This document shows, in pieces, positions 57,401 through 64,000 of a stretch of 64,000 nt of DNA (position 1 is the stretch's first letter; each line of letters opens with the position of its first letter). The notes beneath the pieces are model-generated. The model was not told the DNA's origin. It saw only the letters and a program-made list of their open reading frames with translations, and did no database searches. Source of the stretch: Basidiobolus meristosporus CBS 931.73 (taxonomy: Eukaryota > Basidiobolomycota > Basidiobolomycetes > Basidiobolales > Basidiobolaceae); NCBI GenBank assembly GCA_002104905.1, contig MCFE01000272.1:42020-106019 (forward strand). Direction: 5' to 3'. A program made the position numbers and the translations under genes.

Positions 57401-58253
57401 AAGAAGTAATGCTGACTATAGTATATACTATAAGCCAGATAGAGCAAATCCAGTTCTATTAGCTCTATATGTGGATGATCTTATTATAGCCACCAATGAA
57501 CCTAGAAACACTGGAAGAGACTAAATCCAGCCTATCTAAGGAGTTCAAGATGTCTGATTTAGGAGAACTTAGTTACTACTTAGGGATTAAGTTCTCCATA
57601 GACAGAAGTACCCAGACTATTACCCTAAGCCAATCCAAGTATATTCAAGATATACTAAAGAAGTACAAAATGGAAGACTGTAAACCGGCAGCTACCCCAA
57701 TGGAGACAAACCTTAACTTGGTCAAAACTCAACCAAATCAAGAGAGCTTGGTGCCATCAGAAAGCCCTGACTTTCCTTATCAATCTATGGTTGGCAGTCT
57801 GATGTATATCATGCTTGGAACACGTCCAGATATCTCATATTCAGTGGGAGTTGTCAGCCAACATAATCAGAACTATGGATCTGATCACATTGCAGCAGTT
57901 AAGCGGATTTTTAGATACCTAAAAGGAACTGCTGATATTTGCTCAAGATACACTTATAAGGACTCAGAACAAGATCTTGTGGGATACTCTGATGCACATT
58001 GGGGACAAAATTTAGAAGAGAGAAGATCCACCACAGGATACACCTTTCTTTACTGTAAAGGAGCAATTTCATGGAATTCAAGAAAGCAACCAACTGTAGC
58101 ACTTTCTACTACCAAGGCAGAGTATATGGCAGCCTGTGAAGCTACAAAAGAAGCAATGTGGTTAAGAAAGCTCTTTACAGATTTAGGCCTATGTCAAAAA
58201 CGCTATTACTTTATTCAAGATAATCAAGCATGTATACAATTAGGTAGAAATCC
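54479..58253 (+). pseudogene. Ty1/copia gag-pol, 3' truncated, several frameshifts
   Basis: Order: gag (DGSNYQVWKVKM), zinc knuckle CNYCKRKGHTSDRC, protease YIDSGASQHF, pre-integrase LWHRRFGHIN, integrase (IHSDLCGP, IRSDNGGEY), reverse transcriptase (DVKTAFLNGEL, LYVDDLIIA), RNase H (ISWNSRKQPTVALS, QDNQACIQL). The frame changes near 55975, 56455, 56740 and 57515, often at short A or T runs (for example AAAAAAC at 56456), so some shifts may be sequence errors. It stops inside RNase H at about 58253 where TTAGGG begins; about 80 codons, the polypurine tract and the 3' LTR are lost. Confidence 0.9.
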
Positions 58254-58259
58254 TTAGGG
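58254..58259 (+). repeat. Interstitial telomeric unit 2
   Basis: A single TTAGGG followed by extra Gs, joining truncated copia to LINE B. Confidence 0.75.
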
Positions 58260-59084
58260 GGGAGACAGTCACCAACAGGTGAAATCTTTATTTCAGTTGA
58301 AACAAAGAAGCCAGCGCTACTGTTGTAGCTTTGATACAAGAGTGTGTAGCTGAGGGGAATTTGTAGGTAAGTTAATAAGAAGTGATGATAGTTCTTCAGT
58401 GCTCAAGACACTGTTCAGTGGGAAGGGGGGTAGTAAGAGAGGTAAGAATGACTTGTGAACAACATTAATGAGGGGAATGTGATAAGGATTGATATTCATC
58501 ATAAAGGGAGTGTGCTGCTGCAGATATTGCTGCCAAAGGTCTGTCAAGTACTTCAGGTAGGCCAGCTTGGGTTTTTCTGACTGCAGAATATAGTGAGCAA
58601 ACTTCTTGACTTCAGGATCTCCAAGTATAGTTCTCCAGCAGGAGCCAGGTGTTGTGTGGTGTGTTCTCTTCCAGGCCTTAATCAGTGGGTTGTTGCAGTT
58701 GTGAAGTCTGAGGTATAATCTGGTTCTAAGGTAGAGAAGTCTGATCTTATAGGGCATAAACCCAAAAGCACCAAGAATAGCATGTCTGTAGGGGCATTCA
58801 GGCAAATGAGGCACCAAGGAGGTAATGCACCATACTGCAAACTTGTCAAGCTTAGTGCAGTCTCTAGAAGTAAGAGAGAGAAGTGGTAAGCCAAATTCCA
58901 GGACAGGGAAGACAAACTGCTTGAGTAGAAGGAGGCAGCTGGGAGCTGAAGTTGTAGGAGGAGTAACAGCCAGTAGCTTGTGGAGTGCCTGTCTTGCCAG
59001 GATAATTCTCTTCTTCAGGTGTGCTCCAGAGTCTAGTCCAGTAGGAAGGAAAGGAAAGCCAAGATATGTAGCAGAAACCTGAGC
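58260..59084 (-). mobile_element. LINE B: second, shorter copy of LINE A
   Basis: Nearly identical to 52670-53490 of LINE A, including hairpin TCACCTGTTGGTGA (58269-58282) and an intact AATAAAG. The C-terminal domain frame (stop TAG at 58317) is open to the break at 59084, where TTAGG sequence starts. Differences from LINE A are almost all transitions. It keeps no RT catalytic block, so it is a 5'-truncated copy. Confidence 0.9.
58269..58282 (-). promoter_or_regulatory. 3' hairpin of LINE B
   Basis: Element sense TCACC-TGTT-GGTGA, identical to LINE A. Confidence 0.75.
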
Positions 59085-59095
59085 TTAGGTTAGGG
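59085..59095 (+). repeat. Interstitial telomeric tract 3
   Basis: TTAGGTTAGGG; one unit lacks a G. Confidence 0.85.
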
Positions 59096-59104
59096 GGAGG
59101 AAAG

Positions 59105-59118
59105 TCATCAAGTGGTGA
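59105..59118 (-). promoter_or_regulatory. 3' hairpin of the SINE
   Basis: Element sense TCACC-ACTT-GATGA; one stem position is mismatched relative to the LINE hairpins. Confidence 0.6.
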
Positions 59119-59540
59119 AATCTTTATTTACTTATGACAAGTATCTAAAGAAGCCAAGTTAATCTGAAGTTATTCCTAGAAAGCTAGGTCTGAGAGATAT
59201 CTTCCTGGTAAGCCAGGTCTGAGAGTTGAGAAGCTGAGTGGTACTATATTTCCTAGTTAGCTAGGTCTGAGAGTGGTTTCCTGGAAAGCCAGGCCTGAGA
59301 AGTGAGAATCTGAATATATCTGAGCTAAGTTATACTGGTTTGCGGTAGCTGAATTGTGGCCGGAATGGCCAGTAGACTGGGGGAACTGAGATGTATTTCT
59401 GGGCGATCACTGGCCAAATTTACTAGGCAAATCTGGCCAAGTAGCATTTCAAGGATTTCAGCCAATCAGAGCCTTTACTTTGCCCGATGGTTGATCAAGC
59501 CATCTCCCAATGAGCACACATCAATTTATTAATCAAATTT

Positions 59541-59612
59541 TGCTGGATCCAGGATTTGAACCCACAACCATGGGTATGGAAGGGTTAGGGATAACCACAA
59601 GGCTAAGTGTTC
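59541..59612 (-). promoter_or_regulatory. tRNA-like pol III promoter (A and B boxes) of the SINE
   Basis: On the minus strand the A-box-like TAGCCTTGTGGTTATCC (about 59589-59605) is followed 43 nt later by GGTTCAAATCC (59552-59562), a near-consensus B box. The spacing is that of a tRNA gene. The anticodon arm does not fold cleanly, so this is a SINE head rather than a functional tRNA. Confidence 0.7.
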
Positions 59613-59613
59613 T

Positions 59614-59639
59614 TGGTTAGGGTTAGGGTTAGGTTAGGG
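59614..59639 (+). repeat. Interstitial telomeric tract 4
   Basis: GGTTAGGGTTAGGGTTAGG then TTAGGGG, between the SINE 5' end and the LINE D 3' end. Confidence 0.95.
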
Positions 59640-59648
59640 GAGGGAAAG

Positions 59649-59663
59649 TCACCAAGTTGGTGA
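59649..59663 (-). promoter_or_regulatory. 3' hairpin of LINE D
   Basis: Element sense TCACCAACTTGGTGA, the longest stem of the set (six to seven pairs). Confidence 0.75.
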
Positions 59664-59721
59664 AACCTTTATTTGAGTTAAGATCTAATCTAGGTACAAA
59701 TAAAGAAGCCAATTAAGAGGT

Positions 59722-61877
59722 CTAGAACCTCTCTAATAAATAATCTAATTTATGTTTTGTTTCATCTCTAATGTTTGTTTCAATAAAGTAAAGCTCATCA
59801 GGGGTAAATATAAAATTCAGGGGTTTTGGGGGAAGTACAAATTGTAGATGTTTCTGATCAATATAATCCAAGACTGGAACCCAGCCTGGGATTAGGTGTA
59901 GTAGGAAAGGTGTGTGGACTTGTAAGTAGCTCTGCCACATAGATCTTAGATGGTCCTGAGCCAGTAGTCTTGGTTTCTCAGCTTTTTGAAGTTTTGAAGC
60001 AAGCTCTGTTACTACAGCAGAGCCAACCAGGGTGTGCCAGCAAGAAGATTTCAGGGAGGAGTTAGATTGAAGCCATTGTTTGATGGAGGGGTTATGTGAT
60101 TTCTGAAGTTTGACTAGGAAGGAAGCACGGAGATAGACCATTCGGATTTGGTATGGGTAGAAGCCAAAGGCTCCATTAGTTGCATGGATATAGGGAGATA
60201 CTGGAAGACAAGGTACCAAGGATCTGATACACTGATGGAGAAATTTATCCAGGCGGTGAAGTTCTCTGGAGGTTAGGGGTATAATGTGGAGACCAAACTC
60301 AAGTACCGGCAGTACATACTGCTTCAGAAGTATAGGGATCTTTTGAATTGGAGTGTCTGGAGTGACTACTACCAGAAGCTTTTTGAGAGCCTGTTGAGCA
60401 AGACGGATCCTATTATTCAGGTGGAGCTTTGAGTCAATCCCATGTTGACAAAATGGCAGACCTAGATATATTGCAGTTTGTTGTGGCAGAATGCTAGTGT
60501 TCTGTATAGTTGTAGTGCATCCAATTGGGACTGTCTTGGAAATTGAGAGTGAGAGGTTGTTGGCAGCCAAGTACTTCTCAATGATGGCAGTGTCTGCTAT
60601 GGGATTAGGAGTAGCAATCTTGATATCATCCGCATAGAGAGTTAGTAGTGGATAGGGAGAGTCTGGTGAGGGGCCTTTTGGAAATAAAGGAAAGTCATGT
60701 AGGAATATCACAAATAGTAAGGGACCTAGTACAGATCCTTGGACTACTCCATTTGGAACCTCATAAGTCTCTGATGTACAACTTGGATGCAAAATTTTGG
60801 CTGAGTTCTCACAAAATAGAGAACGTACAAGAAGGGTCATTGGTAGTGTGGTAACTGCTAATAGCTTTCTCCAAAGCAGAGCTCTGTCCACAGAGTCAAA
60901 GGCTTTAGTAATGTCAAACAGAATGGTTGGCAATGAGAATTGAAGTGAATGATCATGGCTTAGCACTACAGCCATATCCAAGGAGAGTTTGGGCAAGAAG
61001 CCAAACTGAGAAGGATGGAATGGATATAGTTGAGATTGCAAGGATCTTGCAATTATAAGCTCAAAGATTTTCCGGCAGGTTGGCAGGAGTGAAACTGGCC
61101 GGTAAGAACCTGGGAGTGAGTGTTTCCCCTTCCCTTTGTATAAGGGTATTACATTTGCCTGTGACCAGGCCTTTGGGGTAGTCAATTGTTGGGCACAGAT
61201 AGAGTAGAATGGGAGAAGTAAGTGACTCATTTTGGAGTAGCACACCCGGAGTAGATCGTAGGTAATCAAGTCATGTCCAGGTGCAGTATTTGCAGGAAGC
61301 TTCTTTAAAATTTTCTCCAGAAGCTTTGCTGAAACCAAAATTGGAGATGTTGGACTGCTAGATATGTTACCAGTATGGTAGAAAGGAGGAGTGGGATGCA
61401 CGGTTGAATCAAAGAATATAGGGGCCAGTTTGTCTGGTGATGGTATACTTCTTGCTTGGGGTCTCATGGCTTTATATACTCTTGATATGGACCTTGTGGT
61501 GGCATTCATATTTACTAAGGGCAAGGTATCCATGATATGAGCCCATAATCTAGTATGCTCAGTGATCTGTAGTGACTTGGAGTAGGAGATTGTGCTTTCC
61601 AGGAGGTTCTGTGTTTTTGGGTTAGGGAAACATAGGTAGCTGGAATTTAAGGCAGAAATGATGGATTTCCATTTAAGTTGGTTTGCAGATGGCTTTTGGT
61701 AGGACTTGGTGGGCAGGGCCAGACAGCCAGTGATTATGATGAAATGCTGGTAAAATAGCCATAATGCATTTATATCATCACAAATCCATGCAGGTAAGCT
61801 GGGAAATGCATATTCTGTAAGCAAGGATAGGTAGTTGGCAAAGTCCTGTGTCTGTGATACTGAAGCTTTGGCTGGCA
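59722..61877 (-). CDS. LINE D ORF2 fragment: reverse transcriptase
   Basis: RT blocks in order: SYRPVSLLPTCRKIFEL, QFGFLPKLS, LFDITKAFDSVDR, NGVVQGSVLGPLLFVIFLHD, LLTLYADDIKIA (catalytic Asp pair), LSLSISKTVPIG. The C-terminal 300 residues have no Zn knuckle or RNase H motif that I can see. The frame can be read further upstream into element E's 3' UTR (to 61989), but that part is a chance fusion across the junction. No own start codon remains, so it is probably not translated as such. Confidence 0.85.
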
Positions 61878-61887
61878 GGGTTAGGGG
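61878..61887 (+). repeat. Interstitial telomeric unit 5
   Basis: GGGTTAGGGG joins the 5' break of LINE D to the 3' end of element E. Confidence 0.8.
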
Positions 61888-61895
61888 AGGGAAAG

Positions 61896-61911
61896 TCACC
61901 AAGGTAGGTGA
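61896..61911 (-). promoter_or_regulatory. 3' hairpin of element E
   Basis: Element sense TCACC-TACCTT-GGTGA. Confidence 0.75.
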
Positions 61912-62009
61912 AATCTTTATTTGATTGCAGACAAGTCTAACTACAAATAAAGAAGCCAGCTGGGAATAGAAGATTCCCAAAGTAAACACTAAGTTGAATA
62001 TGAATAAAT

Positions 62010-62738
62010 CTAAGCTAAAGTTAAGGCAGTATCCCAGAGTACACTGGAGTTCAGGTTCATGGGGGAGTGAAGTAGATAAGCTTGAGAGATATAATAATCT
62101 TTGAGGAAGTGGGTAACAGCAGGTGAAGGGGAGTTTTTGATAAGTGAAGTGAATCTTGAGAGCAGAGATTCCTCTAATGAGAAGGTCCTGTAAACTGGAG
62201 AATCAGGAAACTCTTTAAAGGCATGGTCAGTAGGTTCCCAGTAAAACTGGTCAGAGACATTTTGAGAGAACTCTTTAGCAATACTTTTGTCAAGTACTAC
62301 CTCCAGAGTGTGATTGTTGATAAATCTCATGTTAACAATCTTGGATAAATTGTAACCTTGTTGCTTGAGATACATCCTATGCTCAGATATAGGAATGAAC
62401 TCCACATTGGCAAAGTAGCAGACAGCCCAGTCAGTAGCAGGAGGCATATCAGAAGTAGAAGGAAACTTTCTTTTAGTCTTGGGAGAAGCAGCAGGATGTC
62501 TTGAGGAAGCAGGAACAGGCTTTTTGACAGCTTCAGAGTAGGAAGAGTGAGCAGGAGCAGATGATTCTTGGGGAGTCTTGTTGACAGGAACAGCTGGCAG
62601 AGAGACAATAGATTCTTGCAGTTCAGAGAAGGCAGAAAACAGCTTTTGAACTTGTTTCTTGAGTAAAGCATTTTCAGCTTCAACAAGTGCAAGCCTTTCC
62701 TCAAGGAAGGAAATCTGAAGGGAATGGAGTGAAGGCAT
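62010..62738 (-). CDS. Element E ORF1 protein (242 aa), coiled-coil and likely RNA-binding
   Basis: Start at ATG 62738; the upstream in-frame extension has only a TTG. Residues about 8-45 form a leucine-rich heptad coiled coil (FLEERLALVEAENALLKKQV), as in LINE ORF1 trimerisation segments. A Ser/Pro/Lys-rich basic linker follows (about 60-95, with PKTKRKFPS), then a globular region from DWAVCYFANVEFIPISEHRM to the end. No zinc knuckle or clear RRM is seen. By position and architecture it should package element RNA and perhaps guide it to telomeres. Stop TAG. Confidence 0.75.
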   Translation of the reverse strand: MPSLHSLQISFLEERLALVEAENALLKKQVQKLFSAFSELQESIVSLPAVPVNKTPQESSAPAHSSYSEAVKKPVPASSRHPAASPKTKRKFPSTSDMPPATDWAVCYFANVEFIPISEHRMYLKQQGYNLSKIVNMRFINNHTLEVVLDKSIAKEFSQNVSDQFYWEPTDHAFKEFPDSPVYRTFSLEESLLSRFTSLIKNSPSPAVTHFLKDYYISQAYLLHSPMNLNSSVLWDTALTLA

Positions 62739-62779
62739 AAGAAATAAGAAGAAGAGGGTAAGATGGGGTGGGTGGGTGG

Positions 62780-63812
62780 GAAAATTAGCAGGGAGAAGAG
62801 AAGGAAGGAGCAAAAATTCCAGAAGTCAGAATTTATAGATGGATGGACAAGGGTAGATGGATGGATTATTCCTGGGTTAGGAAAATTAGCAGGGAGAAGA
62901 GAAGGAAGGAGCAAAAATTCCAGAAGTCAGAATTTATAGATGGATGGACAAGGGTAGATGGATGGATTATTCCTGGGTTAGGAAAATTAGCAGGGAGAAG
63001 AGAAGGAAGGAGCAAAAATTCCAGAAGTCAGAATTTATAGATGGATGGACAAGGGTAGATGGATGGATTATTCCTGGGTTAGGAAAATTAGCAGGGAGAA
63101 GAGAAGGAAGGAGCAAAAATTCCAGAAGTCAGAATTTATAGATGGATGGACAAGGGTAGATGGATGGATTATTCCTGGGTTAGGAAAATTAGCAGGGAGA
63201 AGAGAAGGAAGGAGCAAAAATTCCAGAAGTCAGAATTTATAGATGGATGGACAAGGGTAGATGGATGGATTATTCCTGGGTTAGGAAAATTAGCAGGGAG
63301 AAGAGAAGGAAGGAGCAAAAATTCCAGAAGTCAGAATTTATAGATGGATGGACAAGGGTAGATGGATGGATTATTCCTGGGTTAGGAAAATTAGCAGGGA
63401 GAAGAGAAGGAAGGAGCAAAAATTCCAGAAGTCAGAATTTATAGATGGATGGACAAGGGTAGATGGATGGATTATTCCTGGGTTAGGAAAATTAGCAGGG
63501 AGAAGAGAAGGAAGGAGCAAAAATTCCAGAAGTCAGAATTTATAGATGGATGGACAAGGGTAGATGGATGGATTATTCCTGGGTTAGGAAAATTAGCAGG
63601 GAGAAGAGAAGGAAGGAGCAAAAATTCCAGAAGTCAGAATTTATAGATGGATGGACAAGGGTAGATGGATGGATTATTCCTGGGTTAGGAAAATTAGCAG
63701 GGAGAAGAGAAGGAAGGAGCAAAAATTCCAGAAGTCAGAATTTATAGATGGATGGACAAGGGTAGATGGATGGATTATTCCTGGGTTAGGAAAATTAGCA
63801 GGAAGAAGAGAA
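62780..63812. repeat. Tandem array, ten 101-bp monomers plus 22 nt
   Basis: Monomers begin at 62780, 62881, 62982, 63083, 63184, 63285, 63386, 63487, 63588 and 63689; a partial one starts at 63790. Copies look identical except the last partial one (GGAAGAAGAG instead of GGGAGAAGAG) and the 62780 edge. Each holds GGGTTAGG at the unit junction and, on the minus strand, CTATAAATTC. In the plus strand each gives a chance 65-codon frame, which I do not treat as a gene. Confidence 0.95.
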
Positions 63813-64000
63813 GGGTTAGGGTTAGGGTTAGGGTTAGGGTTAGGTTAGGGTTAGGGTTAGGGTTAGGGTTAGGGTTAGGGTTAGGGTTAGGTTAGGGTTA
63901 GGGTTAGGGTTAGGGTTAGGGTTAGGGTTAGGGTTAGGGTTAGGGTTAGGGTTAGGGTTAGGGTTAGGGTTAGGGTTAGGGTTAGGGTTAGGGTTAGGGT
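63813..64000 (+). repeat. Telomere, (TTAGGG)n, right chromosome end
   Basis: About 188 nt of TTAGGG with two shortened units (GGTTAGGTTAGGG near 63840 and 63890). The G-rich strand runs 5'-3' off the window, so this is the right terminus. Confidence 0.98.

Larger units (their letters stand above)
59096..59612 (-). mobile_element. tRNA-derived SINE with the LINE 3' tail
   Basis: Minus-strand, about 517 bp, without an ORF. Its 5' end (right side) is a tRNA-like head with pol III A and B boxes; the middle has about four copies of a 20-22 bp motif (CCTxGxxAGCxAGGTCTGAGA in plus sense, 59178-59305); the 3' end has AAGAAGCCA, AATAAAG, hairpin TCACCACTTGATGA and CCCCCTAACC, the same tail as the LINEs. 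It is flanked by telomeric tracts on both sides. This is the architecture of a SINE mobilised by the LINE machinery. Confidence 0.75.
59640..61877 (-). mobile_element. LINE D: 5'-truncated non-LTR retrotransposon, second subfamily
   Basis: Minus-strand. Its 3' module is complete (AAGAAGCCA, AATAAAG, hairpin TCACCAACTTGGTGA, CCCCTAACC). One uninterrupted frame runs from the 5' break at about 61877 to TAG at 59722 (about 718 codons): a linker region, KKLPANTAPGHDLI, the full RT fingers-palm-thumb and a long C-terminal domain. The endonuclease domain is missing. The break at 61877 is joined directly to GGGTTAGGGG of element E. Protein blocks align with LINE A but are clearly diverged, so this is a separate subfamily. 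Confidence 0.9.
61888..63812 (-). mobile_element. Element E: ORF1-only retroelement with 5' monomer array
   Basis: Reading on the minus strand: a 5' array of ten 101-bp monomers (63812 to 62780), a short leader, ORF1 (62738-62010), about 120 bp of 3' UTR with AAGAAGCCA, AATAAAG, hairpin TCACCTACCTTGGTGA and CCCCTAACC. There is no RT frame between ORF1 and the 3' UTR, so it is either a natural ORF1-only partner or an internal deletion of a full LINE. Its 3' UTR is closest to LINE D. It is the most distal element, capped by the telomere within a partial monomer. Confidence 0.85.

Noticed and set aside
59541-59612. A functional tRNA gene on the minus strand
   Set aside because: A and B boxes are good, but the acceptor and anticodon arms do not pair and no discrete 3' end is present; it is a SINE head.
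61878-61989. N-terminal 37 residues of the 755-codon frame as part of the reverse transcriptase
   Set aside because: They are translated from the 3' UTR of element E across a telomeric junction, so they are a chance fusion.
62843-63848. Nine identical 65-codon plus-strand ORFs, which could be read as a repeat-protein gene family
   Set aside because: They are the chance translation of the 101-bp monomer; 101 is not a multiple of 3, so the frames do not join, and the array lies in the 5' region of a minus-strand retroelement.
1-64000. CRISPR array or prokaryotic operons
   Set aside because: The only regular array (101 bp) has no spacers, and spliced genes and telomere show a eukaryotic chromosome.

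Overview
The window is the right end of a chromosome from a filamentous-type eukaryote, most likely a fungus. It ends in a perfect (TTAGGG)n telomere at 63813-64000. Genes carry short GT-AG introns of about 45-100 nt, TATA boxes and GPI or mitochondrial signals. The gene set (CDK5RAP1-type methylthiotransferase, membrane-anchored GH9 cellulase, DUF1775 wall proteins, FAM210/DUF1279, F-box protein) points to an early-diverging fungus rather than an ascomycete yeast. That placement is inference; no rRNA or other definitive marker is present.

There are three compartments. (1) 1-22165 is a transposon graveyard: AT-rich, visibly poor in CpG and without an intact host gene. It holds decayed Ty3/gypsy, Ty1/copia (one full-length minus-strand copy with 347-bp LTRs at 16047-21398, itself hit by a solo LTR with a CCCAC target duplication), CACTA/EnSpm (Tnp2-like) transposons, and a third LTR family with LTRs of about 1.07 kb. 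(2) About 22170-51050 is a gene island of normal composition: CDK5RAP1-like tRNA methylthiotransferase, a DHHC palmitoyltransferase, an unassigned membrane ORF, two tandem DUF1775 GPI-type secreted proteins, a CsbD-family stress protein, two small hypothetical proteins, a family X DNA polymerase (16 exons), a GH9 endoglucanase with a C-terminal membrane anchor (8 exons including a 7-nt microexon), an F-box protein, a FAM210-like mitochondrial protein, a SAM methyltransferase and a cytochrome P450 (12 exons including a 10-nt microexon and one in-frame TAG). (3) About 51745-64000 is the subtelomere.

The subtelomere is the most interesting part. Successive retroelements all lie on the minus strand with their 3' ends joined to short TTAGGG tracts on the centromere side. 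That is the orientation expected if each cDNA was primed from the 3' end of the chromosome's own TTAGGG strand. The chain is: fossil 3' end (51764), LINE A (52670), LINE B (58258), a tRNA-derived SINE (59096-59612), LINE D (59640-61877) and element E (61888-63812). All share a 3' module: an AAGAAGCCA block, AATAAAG, and a TCACC/GGTGA hairpin followed by CCCCTAACC. Element E encodes only ORF1, with no reverse transcriptase, and has a 5' array of ten near-identical 101-bp monomers, each with a TATAAAT motif and one telomere-like GGGTTAGG. This resembles an autonomous LINE plus two kinds of parasite (ORF1-only and SINE) living on the telomere. Two copia elements in the same zone were cut off on their telomeric side and capped by TTAGGG plus a LINE, recording repeated terminal loss and healing.
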